This document shows, piece by piece, positions 42,853 to 51,625 of a stretch of 64,000 bases of DNA; positions within the stretch are counted from its first letter, which is position 1; the number at the start of each line of letters is the position of its first letter. The stretch spans positions 1-64,000 of the forward strand of contig NZ_RXFQ01000011.1 in assembly GCF_003951285.1 (NCBI RefSeq), in the 5' to 3' direction. Position numbers and translations under genes: made by a program. Source of the DNA: Variovorax beijingensis (GTDB lineage Bacteria; Pseudomonadota; Gammaproteobacteria; Burkholderiales; Burkholderiaceae_C). The notes beneath the pieces are model-generated. The model was not told the DNA's origin. It ran no database searches and was given only the letters and a program-made list of their open reading frames with translations.

Positions 42853-44304
42853 CTAAGCAGCCTTTGTGCCCGAGGGCTCGGCAGCCGGCGGCACCGGCGC
42901 GGACAGCCGCACCGGCTGGGTCAGGTTCTCGGGCACGAGCAGCGCCTCCATCTCGGCGCGCGTCATGATGCCGAGCGATTCGGCCACCAGGTCGATGGGC
43001 CCGCCGGTGGCCAGCGCGGTCTTTGCGATGAGCGCCGCCTTCTCATAGCCGATCAGCGGATTCAGGGCGGTGACCAGCGTGACCGATTCGCGCACCCGCT
43101 TGGCCAGGAACTCCCGGTTCGCCTCGATGCCTTCGACGCAGTTGTGCTGCAGCGTGTTGCAGGCGTTGCTCAGGTGCTTGATGCTCTTGAACAGGCTCCA
43201 TCCCATGATCGGCTCGAAGGCGTTGAGCTGCAGCTGGCCGGCCTCGGACGCCATGGTGACGGTGATGTCGTTGCCGATGACCTCGAAGGCCACCTGGTTC
43301 ATCACTTCCGGGATCACCGGATTCACCTTGCCCGGCATGATCGACGAGCCGGCCTGGCGCGCCGGCAGCCGGATCTCGCCGAAGCCCGCCTGCGGCCCGC
43401 TGGAGAGCAGGCGCAGGTCGTTGCAGGTCTTGCTGAGCTTGGTGGCCACGCGCTTGAGCACGCCCGACAGCTGCACGAAGGCGCCGGTGTCCTGCGTGGC
43501 CTCGATGAGGTTGGCCGACTGCTTGAGCGGCACGCCGGTCTGCTCGGCCAGGTACTGGCAGGCCAGGTTGGCATAGCCGTGCGGCGCGTTGATGCCGGTG
43601 CCGATGGCGGTGGCGCCGAGGTTGATTTCCTCGATGAGCGCGCGCGCCTCGCCCAGCCGGGCCTCGTCCTCGCCGATCATGACGGCGTAGGTCAGGAACT
43701 CCTGGCCCAGCGTCATGGGCACCGCGTCCTGCAGCTGGGTGCGGCCGATCTTGAGAATGTCCTTGAACTCGAGCGCCTTGGCCTCGAAGCTCTTGCGCAG
43801 CGCCGCCATGGATTCGAGCAGCCGGCCGATGGCAAACCACAGCGCCAGCCGCACCGCCGTCGGATAGACGTCGTTGGTGCTCTGCGAGGCGTTGACGTGG
43901 TCGTTGGGATGCAGAACGTCGTAGCGGCCCTTTTCGTGGCCGAGCTTCTCGAGCGCGAGGTTGCAGATGACCTCGTTGGCGTTCATGTTGGTGGAGGTGC
44001 CGGCGCCGCCCTGGATCACGTCGACCACGAATTCGTCGAGCAATTTGCCTTCGATGAGGTCCTCGCAGGCCAGGATGATGGCGGCCGCGCGTTCGCGGTC
44101 GATGGCGCCGAGGTCGGCATTGGCGCGCGTGGCGGCCTTTTTCACGAAGGCCAGCGCGCGGACCAGGTCGGGCATGGCCGACACCCGGGTGCCGGAAATG
44201 GCGAAGTTCTCGACCGCGCGCGCCGTGTGCACGCCCCAGTAGGCAAAGGCAGGAATCTGCTTCTCGCCGAGAAAGTCTTGTTCGGTCCTGAAATTGGAGC
44301 TCAT
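42853..44304 (-). CDS. aspA: Aspartate ammonia-lyase
   Basis: A 483-residue enzyme of the fumarase/aspartase superfamily that converts aspartate to fumarate and ammonia. Signature loop GSSIMPGKVNP with the catalytic Ser, GGAGTSTNMNANEV, NDHVNASQSTNDVYPTAVRL and IGRTQLQDAVPMTLGQEF. Aspartase is favoured over class II fumarase by the NMNANEV and KIGRTQLQDAVP variants and by the glutamate/aspartate transporter next door. The last 20 residues are an unusual Pro/Ala-rich tail. The 5' region holds an inverted repeat at 44438-44466. Confidence 0.9.
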   Translation of the reverse strand: MSSNFRTEQDFLGEKQIPAFAYWGVHTARAVENFAISGTRVSAMPDLVRALAFVKKAATRANADLGAIDRERAAAIILACEDLIEGKLLDEFVVDVIQGGAGTSTNMNANEVICNLALEKLGHEKGRYDVLHPNDHVNASQSTNDVYPTAVRLALWFAIGRLLESMAALRKSFEAKALEFKDILKIGRTQLQDAVPMTLGQEFLTYAVMIGEDEARLGEARALIEEINLGATAIGTGINAPHGYANLACQYLAEQTGVPLKQSANLIEATQDTGAFVQLSGVLKRVATKLSKTCNDLRLLSSGPQAGFGEIRLPARQAGSSIMPGKVNPVIPEVMNQVAFEVIGNDITVTMASEAGQLQLNAFEPIMGWSLFKSIKHLSNACNTLQHNCVEGIEANREFLAKRVRESVTLVTALNPLIGYEKAALIAKTALATGGPIDLVAESLGIMTRAEMEALLVPENLTQPVRLSAPVPPAAEPSGTKAA

Positions 44305-44437
44305 ACAGGTTCCTCGGCTAAAAAAAAGCACGCAGATGGCGCGTGCCGTAAAGATTGCTGTGTGACAGCGGCAAAAAACTGCCGCGACTGTAGTGGCCGC
44401 GGGCTCGCGGCGCCAATGCCGTTTGCGGGGAGGCTTA

Positions 44438-44466
44438 TGCGCTGCATTTATAGATTGTGCAGCGCA
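44438..44466. promoter_or_regulatory. 9-bp inverted repeat between aspA and the LysR gene
   Basis: TGCGCTGCA and TGCAGCGCA are separated by 11 AT-rich bases (TTTATAGATTG). It lies 134 bases upstream of the aspA start and 32 bases after the LysR stop. The AT-rich centre and dyad symmetry suit a regulator site upstream of aspA. No U-tract follows on the minus strand, which argues against a plain terminator. Confidence 0.5.
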
Positions 44467-44498
44467 CAAATTCCGCGCGTCAATCGATCGGATGGCTG

Positions 44499-45491
44499 TC
44501 AGCGGCCGGGCTGGGCACCGACCAGGTACGACCACAGCGCATCGGCCGTGCGCTTGGGCTGCAGGCCCTCGGAGGCGGCGGCAGTCTTTGCCGGGCGGCC
44601 GGTGCCGGTTTTCACGGGGGCCGCCGGCGTGCTCGGCCGCTCGCGGTAGGCGCGGATCTCCATCGTCGCCTCCAGGCTGTCGATCTCGGGCGGCAGCGCG
44701 CTCACGAGCTTGCGCGCCTTGATCTCCTTGCGCACCGCGCTCTGCGGCAGGAAGGCGATGCCGTGGCCTTCGAGCGCCATGACCTTCAGGCCTTCGGCCA
44801 TGTCGGTTTCATAGACCCGGTCGAGGTGGATGGCGGTGCCCGACTCCTTCAGCAACTGGTCGACCACGCGCCCCAGGTAGGCGCCCGGCGCATAGCCCAG
44901 GTAGGGCAGCGGCTGGCCCGGCCGGCCGGGCAGCCGGAAGCGCGGCGCGCCGTCGGCATCGGCCTTGACCCAGGGCGCCACGGTTTCCTCGCCCAGGCTG
45001 ACCATCTCGTACTTGTTGGCGTCCAGCTGCAGCGGCTGGGAAGGATGGTGGTAGGCGATCAGCAGGTCGCAGCTGCCCTCGACCAGGCGCAGCACGGCGT
45101 CGTGCACGTTGAGCGCGATCAGCCGGCTCTTGATGGGGCCGAAGTGCTCGCGCAGGCTGGTCACCCAGGAGGGAAAGAAGGTGAAGGCCAGCGTGTGCGG
45201 CACCGCGATCTCGATCACGTCCTGCCCGGCGGCCGAGTGGCCGCGCAGCATGGCGCGGGTGCTCTGCAGCGACTGCAGCATCTCGATGGCCTGGCTGTAG
45301 AGCGTCTGGCCCGCGGGCGTGAGGCGCGTGGGGTAGGAACTGCGGTCGACCAGGTCGGTGCCGGCCCAGCCTTCGAGCGCCTGGATGCGGCGCGAGAACG
45401 CGGGCTGGGTCACGTGCCTCAACTGGGCCGAGCGGCTGAAGCTGCGCGTTTCCGCCAAACTGATGAAGTCTTCGAGCCACTTTGTTTCCAT
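44499..45491 (-). CDS. LysR-family transcriptional regulator
   Basis: A 330-residue regulator. HTH in residues 1-60: METKWLEDFISLAETRSFSR, then HVTQPAFSRRIQALEGWAG, the form typical of the CynR/YjiE-like group. The effector domain runs VIEIAVPHTLAFTFFPSWVT to MALEGHGIAFLPQSAVRKE. A C-terminal extension of about 40 residues rich in Pro, Ala and Thr is unusual. It is divergent from an amidase gene 61 bases away and upstream of aspA on the same strand, so either could be its target. Confidence 0.9.
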   Translation of the reverse strand: METKWLEDFISLAETRSFSRSAQLRHVTQPAFSRRIQALEGWAGTDLVDRSSYPTRLTPAGQTLYSQAIEMLQSLQSTRAMLRGHSAAGQDVIEIAVPHTLAFTFFPSWVTSLREHFGPIKSRLIALNVHDAVLRLVEGSCDLLIAYHHPSQPLQLDANKYEMVSLGEETVAPWVKADADGAPRFRLPGRPGQPLPYLGYAPGAYLGRVVDQLLKESGTAIHLDRVYETDMAEGLKVMALEGHGIAFLPQSAVRKEIKARKLVSALPPEIDSLEATMEIRAYRERPSTPAAPVKTGTGRPAKTAAASEGLQPKRTADALWSYLVGAQPGR

Positions 45492-45552
45492 ACGCGGCGA
45501 TTATGCGAGCGCCGCGCCATACTGGGCTCCCCCTCCTTTTCCCGCATCCGCC

Positions 45553-46995
45553 ATGCCTTCAGCCGAATTGCTCGACCTGAGCGCCACCGAACTCTCGCGC
45601 CGCATCGCCGCCCGCAGCGTGTCCTGCCACGAGCTGATGCAGGCCTCGCTGGCCCGCATCGAGGCGCTCAACCCGCGCTTCAACGCGATCGTCTCGCTGC
45701 GCGAACCCGGGGTGCTGCTGGCCGAAGCCCGCGAGCGCGACGCCGAACTGGCGCGCGGCGAACGGCGCGGCTGGATGCATGGCTTTCCCTTGGCGGTGAA
45801 GGACCTGAGCCATGCGGCGGGCCTGCCGACTTCCATGGGCTCGCCGCTGCCGCCGCGCTCGCCGGCGCGCACCGACAGCCTGCACGTCGCGCGAATGCGC
45901 GCGGCCGGCGCCATCGTGATCGGCAAGACCAACACGCCCGAATTCGGCCTGGGCTCGCACACCTACAACACCGTGTTCGGCATCACGCGCAACGCCTATG
46001 CGCCGGAGCGCAGCGCCGGCGGCAGCAGCGGCGGCGCGGCCGTGGCGCTGGCCCTGGGCATGCTGCCGGTGGCCGACGGCAGCGACATGATGGGTTCGCT
46101 GCGCAACCCGGCCGCCTTCAACAACGTGATCGGCATGCGGCCCTCGCGCGGACGCGTGCCCGGCGATCCCGAGCAGGAGCTCTTCTTCCAGCAGCTGGGC
46201 ACCGAAGGCCCGATGGGCCGCACGGTGGAAGACACCGCGCGGCTGCTCGCGGTGCAGGCGGGCTTCGATGCGCGCGTGCCGCTGTCGTCGCCGCAGGCGC
46301 TGCCCTCGGCCGATGCCATCGCACTCGACGGCGACGGAAAAGGCCTGCGCATCGGCTGGCTCGGCAGCCTCTGGCCCGGGCTGCCGCTCGCGCCCGGCAT
46401 CCGCGAACTCGGGGAGAAGGCGCTCGGCACCTTCCGCGCCATCGGCTGCGAGGTCGAGCCCTGCACGCTCGACGTGCCGCGCGAGCACAACTGGCGCGCC
46501 TGGCTGCGGCTGCGCCAGTTGCTGGTCGGCGGCAAGCTCGGCGCCTACCTGAGCGACCCCCAGCTGTTCGCGCAGCTCAAGCCGGAAGCGCAGTGGGAAA
46601 TCGAGCAGAGCCGGCATCTCGATGCGGCCTCGCTCTACCAGGCCTCGCTCTACCGCTCGAACGTATACCGCGCGTTCCTCAAGCTGTTCGAGCGCTTCGA
46701 TTTCGTGCTGGCACCGACCGCGCAGGTGTTTCCCTTCGACGCCGAACTGCACTGGCCCGCCGATGTGGCCGGCGTGCCGAGCGACACCTACCACCGGTGG
46801 ATGGAGATCGTGACGCCGTTCACGCTGGCGGGCTTGCCCACGCTCAATGTGCGCGCAGGTTTCGGCGAGGGCGGGCTGCCGATGGGCCTGCAGCTGGCCG
46901 GGCCGATCCATGCGGACCTCGACGTGCTGCGGCTCGGGCACGCCTATGACCAGGCCTGCGGATGGGGCTCTCATCGCCCCTCGGCCCTGGCTTGA
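45553..46995 (+). CDS. Amidase (amidase-signature family)
   Basis: A 480-residue amidase. Ser-cisSer-Lys residues lie in GFPLAVKDLSHAAGLPTSMG (Lys), RSAGGSSGGAAVALALGM (cis-Ser) and DGSDMMGSLRNPAAFNNVIG (nucleophile). The latter differs from the common DTGGSIR form: MMGSLRNP. Family length is normal. Divergent from the LysR regulator, which may control it. Unrelated in detail to the shorter amidase at 18.9 kb. The substrate is unknown. Confidence 0.88.
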   Translation: MPSAELLDLSATELSRRIAARSVSCHELMQASLARIEALNPRFNAIVSLREPGVLLAEARERDAELARGERRGWMHGFPLAVKDLSHAAGLPTSMGSPLPPRSPARTDSLHVARMRAAGAIVIGKTNTPEFGLGSHTYNTVFGITRNAYAPERSAGGSSGGAAVALALGMLPVADGSDMMGSLRNPAAFNNVIGMRPSRGRVPGDPEQELFFQQLGTEGPMGRTVEDTARLLAVQAGFDARVPLSSPQALPSADAIALDGDGKGLRIGWLGSLWPGLPLAPGIRELGEKALGTFRAIGCEVEPCTLDVPREHNWRAWLRLRQLLVGGKLGAYLSDPQLFAQLKPEAQWEIEQSRHLDAASLYQASLYRSNVYRAFLKLFERFDFVLAPTAQVFPFDAELHWPADVAGVPSDTYHRWMEIVTPFTLAGLPTLNVRAGFGEGGLPMGLQLAGPIHADLDVLRLGHAYDQACGWGSHRPSALA

Positions 46996-47033
46996 CTTTC
47001 TCCCTCCCCTCCCGGGGGAAGGAGCAAGGCATA

Positions 47034-47972
47034 TCAGACCGGCGTGAGCACGCCCCGCCCCGCGAAGTGCCCTTCGGCATTCGCAAGAAAATGGTCGACC
47101 GACTTCTGCGTGGCCTCGGGCGACCAGCCCGCCATGTGCGGCGTCAGCAGCACGTTGTCGAGGCCGACCAGCGGTTCGGGCCGTTTCGGCTCGCTCTCGT
47201 ACACATCGAGGCCGGCCCCGGCGATGCGGTGCTCGCGCAGCGCCGCGGCCAGCGCCTCGGTGTCGACCACGCTGCCGCGCCCGATGCTGACGAGGTAGCC
47301 CTGCGGCCCGAGCGCATCGAGCACTTCGGCATTCACAAGGTGGCGCGTGGCCGGCCCGCCCGGCGCGGCCAGCACCAGGAAGTCGGCCCAGGCGGCCAGC
47401 GACTTCAGGTCGCCGAAGTAGCGGTGCGCGGCGCCTTCGCGCGGCTTGCGGTTGTGATAGCCGATCTCCATGTCGAAGGCGGCCGCGCGCCTGGCGATCT
47501 TCTGGCCGATGGTGCCGAGCCCCAGGATGCCGAGCTTCTTGCCCGACACGTTCGGCGGCTGCGGAATGGCTTCGCGCCACACGCCTTCGCGGCACAGCCG
47601 GTCGAGCTTGCGGAACTCGCGCACGATGCCGATCAGGAGGCCGAAGGCATGGTCGGCCACGCAGTCGTCGTTGGTGCCCGCGCCATTGGCGGTGGCGATG
47701 CCGCGCGCACGCGTCACTTCGAGCGGTACGCCTTCGTAGCCCGCGCCCATGCAGCAGACCAGGTCGAGCGCCGGCATGGCCGCGATCTCCTCGGGCGTGA
47801 TGCCGATCACGCCGATGGTCAGCACCGCGCGGAATTTCTTGCCGTGCTCGGCAATGGCGGCGGCGCGCGCGGCGGGGTCGAAGGCATAGGTCATGTCGTA
47901 GACCTCGGCAATCTGGGCCTGGTGGGCGCTCGAGAGGCTGTTGAGCACCAGCAGGGGAATCTTGGTCGGCAC
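47034..47972 (-). CDS. D-isomer-specific 2-hydroxyacid dehydrogenase
   Basis: A 312-residue NAD(P)-dependent enzyme. NAD motif GILGLGTIGQKIARRAAAFD; catalytic triad Arg in SIGRGSVVD, Glu in YESEPKRPE and His in LLTPHMAGWS, the order of glyoxylate/hydroxypyruvate reductase-like enzymes. The start is GTG 47972, with AGGAG seven bases upstream; no ATG fits the family N-terminus (VPTKIPLLVLN). It converges with the amidase gene and is 41 bases after the start-side of the ABC exporter's end on the same strand. Confidence 0.88.
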   Translation of the reverse strand: MPTKIPLLVLNSLSSAHQAQIAEVYDMTYAFDPAARAAAIAEHGKKFRAVLTIGVIGITPEEIAAMPALDLVCCMGAGYEGVPLEVTRARGIATANGAGTNDDCVADHAFGLLIGIVREFRKLDRLCREGVWREAIPQPPNVSGKKLGILGLGTIGQKIARRAAAFDMEIGYHNRKPREGAAHRYFGDLKSLAAWADFLVLAAPGGPATRHLVNAEVLDALGPQGYLVSIGRGSVVDTEALAAALREHRIAGAGLDVYESEPKRPEPLVGLDNVLLTPHMAGWSPEATQKSVDHFLANAEGHFAGRGVLTPV

Positions 47973-48013
47973 GTCTGAACTCCTGGATCGACTTGAAAAA
48001 ATGAATGATCGGG

Positions 48014-49849
48014 CTACATCAGCGGTGTGGCTTCGCTCTTCTGCAAAGCCCACATCTGCGCATAGCGTCCCTGCTTCGCAAGCAGCTCGGCATGCGTGCC
48101 GCGCTCGACGATCACGCCCGCTTCGAGCACCAGGATCTCGTGCGCGTCGACCACCGTCGACAGGCGGTGCGCGATCACCAGCGTGGTCTTGTCCTGCGCG
48201 GCGCTCCTGAGCTCCGACTGGATGGCGCGCTCGTTGGCCGAATCGAGCGCCGAGGTGGCCTCGTCGAAGATCACGATCGGCGGGTTCTTGAGCAGCGTGC
48301 GCGCAATGGCCACGCGCTGCTTTTCTCCGCCCGAGAGCTTCAGGCCGCGCTCGCCCACCGTCGTCTCGTAGCCCTTCGGCGTGGCCGAGATGAAGTCGTG
48401 GATGCGCGCGGCGCGCGCCGCCCCCTCGACCTCTTCGCGCGTGGCACCGGGGCGGCCGTAGGCGATGTTGTATTCGACCGTGTCGTTGAACAGCACCGTG
48501 TCCTGCGGCACGATGCCGATCGCGCGCCGCACGCTGGACTGCTGCACTTCGCGGATGTCCTGCCCGCCGATGGTGATGCGGCCCTGCTGCACATCGTAGA
48601 AGCGGTAGAGCAGCCGCGCGAGCGTCGACTTGCCCGAGCCCGAGGGGCCGACCACGGCCACCGTCTTGCCGGCGGGGATCTCGAAGCTCACGTGCTTGAG
48701 GATCGGCCGGTCGGGCTCGTAGGCAAAGCTCACGTCCTGGAAGCGGATGGTGGAGTCAACGACCGCGAGCGGCTGCGCGCCCGGCGCATCGCGCACTTCG
48801 CGCTCCTTCTCCATCAGCACGAACATCTTGTCCAGATCGGTCAGGCTCTGCTTGATCTCGCGGTAGATCACGCCCAGAAAGTTGAGCGGAATGTAGAGCT
48901 GGATCATGAAGGCGTTGACCATCACCAGGTCGCCCAGCGTCATGCGGCCTTCGACCACGCCGGAGGTGGCGCGCCAGAGCATCAGCACCAGGCTGGTCGC
49001 GATGATCAGCTGCTGGCCGGTGTTGAGCATGCTCAGCGTGCGCTGGCTCTTGATGGCGGCCTTGCGGTAGCGGTCCAGGCTGGCGTCGTAGCGCTTCGCC
49101 TCGAACTCCTCGTTGTTGAAGTACTTGACGGTTTCATAGTTCAGGAGCGAATCGACCGCGCGGCTCTGGGCCATGGAGTCGAGCTCGTTCATGGTCTTGC
49201 GGAACTGGGTGCGCCACTCGGTCACGGTGACCGTGAAGGTGATGTAGAGCACCAGCGCCGCGGCCGTGATCCAGACGAACAGCGAATCGAACTTCACGCC
49301 CAGGATGGTGAGCACCAGCGCCAGCTCGATGAGAGTGGGCACGATGCTGTAGAGCGACATCGAGATGAGCGAATGCACGCCGCGCGTGCCGCGCTCGATG
49401 TCGCGCGTCATGCCGCCGGTCTGGCGCTCCAGGTGGAAGCGCAGGCTCAGCGAATGCAGGTGGCCGAACACCTCCAGCGCGATCTGCCGCGCTGTGCCCT
49501 CGGTGGCCTTGGCGAAGATCAGCTCGCGCAGCTCGCCGAAGAGCGCGGTCGAAAAGCGCAGCAACCCGTAGGCCAGCAGGAGCCCGAGGGGCACGATCAG
49601 CAGCGCCTGGGCCATGTCCGGCTTGGGCGTCATCGTGTCGATCAGGTCCTTGAGCAGCACCGGCACGCCCACGTTGGCCACCTTGGCGCCCACCATGAAG
49701 CCGAGCGCGGCGATCACCCGCCACTTGTACTGCCAGAGATAGGGGAAAAGGCGGCGCAGCGTCGCCCAGTCGGAGCGGTCGCTGCGCGCCGGCGCATGGC
49801 CGGTGGCGCTGTGGGGGGGAGGAGGTAGGGCTTCGCCGCTGCGGCGCAT
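48014..49849 (-). CDS. ABC exporter, half-transporter of the Atm1/heavy-metal type
   Basis: A 611-residue fused membrane-ATPase protein. Six membrane helices in residues 40-330 begin with YLWQYKWRVIAALGFMVGAK; the segment SLRFHLERQTGGMTRDIERG and YETVKYFNNEEFEAKRYD are typical of Atm1/ABCB7-like exporters of glutathione-bound compounds. ATPase: Walker A VVGPSGSGKSTLARLLYRF, signature LSGGEKQRVAIARTLL, Walker B IVIFDEATSALD. It is divergent from the thioesterase gene with 42 bases between starts. Substrate not determined. Confidence 0.88.
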   Translation of the reverse strand: MRRSGEALPPPPHSATGHAPARSDRSDWATLRRLFPYLWQYKWRVIAALGFMVGAKVANVGVPVLLKDLIDTMTPKPDMAQALLIVPLGLLLAYGLLRFSTALFGELRELIFAKATEGTARQIALEVFGHLHSLSLRFHLERQTGGMTRDIERGTRGVHSLISMSLYSIVPTLIELALVLTILGVKFDSLFVWITAAALVLYITFTVTVTEWRTQFRKTMNELDSMAQSRAVDSLLNYETVKYFNNEEFEAKRYDASLDRYRKAAIKSQRTLSMLNTGQQLIIATSLVLMLWRATSGVVEGRMTLGDLVMVNAFMIQLYIPLNFLGVIYREIKQSLTDLDKMFVLMEKEREVRDAPGAQPLAVVDSTIRFQDVSFAYEPDRPILKHVSFEIPAGKTVAVVGPSGSGKSTLARLLYRFYDVQQGRITIGGQDIREVQQSSVRRAIGIVPQDTVLFNDTVEYNIAYGRPGATREEVEGAARAARIHDFISATPKGYETTVGERGLKLSGGEKQRVAIARTLLKNPPIVIFDEATSALDSANERAIQSELRSAAQDKTTLVIAHRLSTVVDAHEILVLEAGVIVERGTHAELLAKQGRYAQMWALQKSEATPLM

Positions 49850-49891
49850 GAGGGACAATCGTGGTTGCTTTGTTTGTTCCAGATTGTGCCC

Positions 49892-50317
49892 ATGTCCGAT
49901 ATTTCCAGCACCGCCGCTGCCGCAACCCTCAAGAGCCTGCCCACCGACATGGAGCTGGTGCTCAAGGTCATTCCGATGCCGGCGGACTGCAACGCCAATG
50001 GCGACATCTTCGGCGGCTGGGTCATGGCGCAGTGCGACCTCGCCGGCTCGGTCATTCCGGCGCGCTACGCCAAGGGCCGCCAGGCCACGGTGGCGGTCAA
50101 CGAATTCATCTTCAAGCAGCCGGTGCGGCTGGGCGACATCCTCTCGTTCTATTCGAAGCTGGTGCGCATCGGCCGCACCTCGGTCACGGTCACGGTCGAG
50201 GTCTTTGCCGAGCGCTTCCGGGCGCAAGGCGAATACATCAAGGTGACGCAGGCCACCTTCACCTACGTGGCCATCGACGACAACGGCCGGCCCCGGCCGA
50301 TCGAGCAGCAACCCTGA
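49892..50317 (+). CDS. yciA: YciA-like acyl-CoA thioesterase
   Basis: A 141-residue hot-dog-fold thioesterase hydrolysing acyl-CoA. The family pattern is clear: LVLKVIPMPADCNANGDIFG followed by GWVMAQCDLAGSV with the catalytic Asp, VAVNEFIFKQPVRLGDILSF, and VTQATFTYVAIDDNGRPRPI. The frame is open to an ATG at 49865, but MSDISS at 49892 is the better start. The gene ends six bases from the convergent binding-protein gene. Confidence 0.88.
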   Translation: MSDISSTAAAATLKSLPTDMELVLKVIPMPADCNANGDIFGGWVMAQCDLAGSVIPARYAKGRQATVAVNEFIFKQPVRLGDILSFYSKLVRIGRTSVTVTVEVFAERFRAQGEYIKVTQATFTYVAIDDNGRPRPIEQQP

Positions 50318-50323
50318 GCGCGC

Positions 50324-51577
50324 TCACAGCGCCGGGTCGCGCACCCGCTCGAAGCGTTCGAACTCGCGGTTGACCCAGCGCCCGTCGATCCGCTCGGCGC
50401 GGCGGATGTAGACGGCCTGCACGATGTCGCGCGTGTGGGCGTCGATCTCGATCGGGCCGCGCGGGCTCTCCAACTGGAGGCCCCGGAACGCGTCGACCAG
50501 CCGTTCGCCGCTGACGCCGCCGCGCATGGCCGGCGAGCTCATCGCGGCGTCGGCCGCCGCGAGCGCATCGTGCGCCGCCACCGCGAAGTAGCCGGGCCGC
50601 AGGTGGCTGCCGTACTCGGTCTCGAAGACACCGGTGAAGCGGCGGTTGGCCGCCGACGCGTGGGCAAACGAATAGTGGTGGCTGGTCACGAGCCCCTCGG
50701 CCAGTTCGCCGATGCCTTCGAGGTAGTGGTCGTCGGTGGCGTCGCCGGTCGCGAGCAGGCGGATGCCGGTGTCGGCCATCCCGCGGTCGCGCCAGAACTT
50801 GAGGAAGGTCGCAGGCATCTGGCCCGAAGGCAGGAAGAAGAACACCGCCTGCGGCCTGAGCTCGCGCAGCCGCAGCATGTAGGCCGAATAGTCCAGCGTG
50901 TTGAGCGGCACGCGCAGCATCGCGCCGACGCGCCCGCCGCCTGCGGTGATGGCCGAGACGAAGGCGCTTTCGGCATCGACGCCCGAGGCGTAGTCGGCCA
51001 CCACGGTGCAGACATCGCGCAGCCCTTGCTGGAACGCCCAGCGCGCCAGCGGCATCGTGACCTGCGCGATGGTGAAGGACACCCGCACCGCGAACGGGCA
51101 GCGCGCCGTGATGCCCGAGGAAGCCGCATTCATCACCAGGAGGGGCACCTTGGCCTGCGTGGCCACGGCGCCGACGGCATAGGCGTTGGAGCTGAAGTCC
51201 AGCCCCGCGAGCAGGTCCACGCGCTCGCTCTCCACCAGGTCCTGCGCATGGCGGCGTGCCTGCTCGGGCGCGCTGCCGGGCACGTCGCGGCGCAGCAACT
51301 CGACGGGGCGCCCCGCGATGCGCTGGTTGTGCGCGGCGAGCCAGACCGACATGCCGGCATCGAACTGCCTCCCACCGGCGGCATAGGGACCGGACCAGGA
51401 ACCGATGAGGCCGATACGCAGCGGCCGCACGCGGGCCAAGGCCAGCGAAGGCACGGCCAGGGCGCCTGCGAGCAGGCCTAAAGTACGCCTGCGCGTGGTG
51501 TCGATTGCTACTTTTTCAGTAGCATCATTCGCGCACTGGGTGGGCGTTGCCGGCGATCGTGTCTCGAAAACTTGCAC
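50324..51577 (-). CDS. Type I periplasmic (branched-chain amino acid-type) binding protein
   Basis: A 417-residue Peripla_BP_6-type protein. Leader with RRR (DTTRRRTLGLLAGALAVPSLALA), possibly Tat-exported. Domain: LRIGLIGSWSGPYAAGGRQFDAG, ARRHAQDLVESERVDLLAGL, AVFFFLPSGQMPATFLKFWRD, and GLVTSHHYSFAHASAANRRF. No permease genes are adjacent, so it is an orphan. The start is uncertain: GTG 51577 is the only initiator in the frame before the leader, without a good ribosome-binding site, and a small hairpin (51507-51525) lies inside the first 25 codons. Confidence 0.82.
   Translation of the reverse strand: MQVFETRSPATPTQCANDATEKVAIDTTRRRTLGLLAGALAVPSLALARVRPLRIGLIGSWSGPYAAGGRQFDAGMSVWLAAHNQRIAGRPVELLRRDVPGSAPEQARRHAQDLVESERVDLLAGLDFSSNAYAVGAVATQAKVPLLVMNAASSGITARCPFAVRVSFTIAQVTMPLARWAFQQGLRDVCTVVADYASGVDAESAFVSAITAGGGRVGAMLRVPLNTLDYSAYMLRLRELRPQAVFFFLPSGQMPATFLKFWRDRGMADTGIRLLATGDATDDHYLEGIGELAEGLVTSHHYSFAHASAANRRFTGVFETEYGSHLRPGYFAVAAHDALAAADAAMSSPAMRGGVSGERLVDAFRGLQLESPRGPIEIDAHTRDIVQAVYIRRAERIDGRWVNREFERFERVRDPAL
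51507..51525. repeat. TGCTACT..AGTAGCA hairpin
   Basis: A 7-bp stem with a 5-base loop. It falls inside the N-terminal coding region of the binding-protein gene as annotated. It belongs to the small GCTA..TAGC hairpin set also seen after cysK and before dctQ, which otherwise lie between genes, so the true start of that gene might be downstream. Confidence 0.5.
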
Positions 51578-51625
51578 GGCGACAGTGTACGCATGCGCCG
51601 TTGGCCGGCAAGCGTGAAAACGCGC

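Noticed and set aside
46996..47033. CTCCCTCCCC..CGGGGGAAGGAG near 47.0 kb, possible third copy of the DUF559-flanking repeat
   Set aside because: It lacks the GCCCCCATCCC part and the perfect 9-bp stem. It is probably just a GC hairpin between convergent genes.
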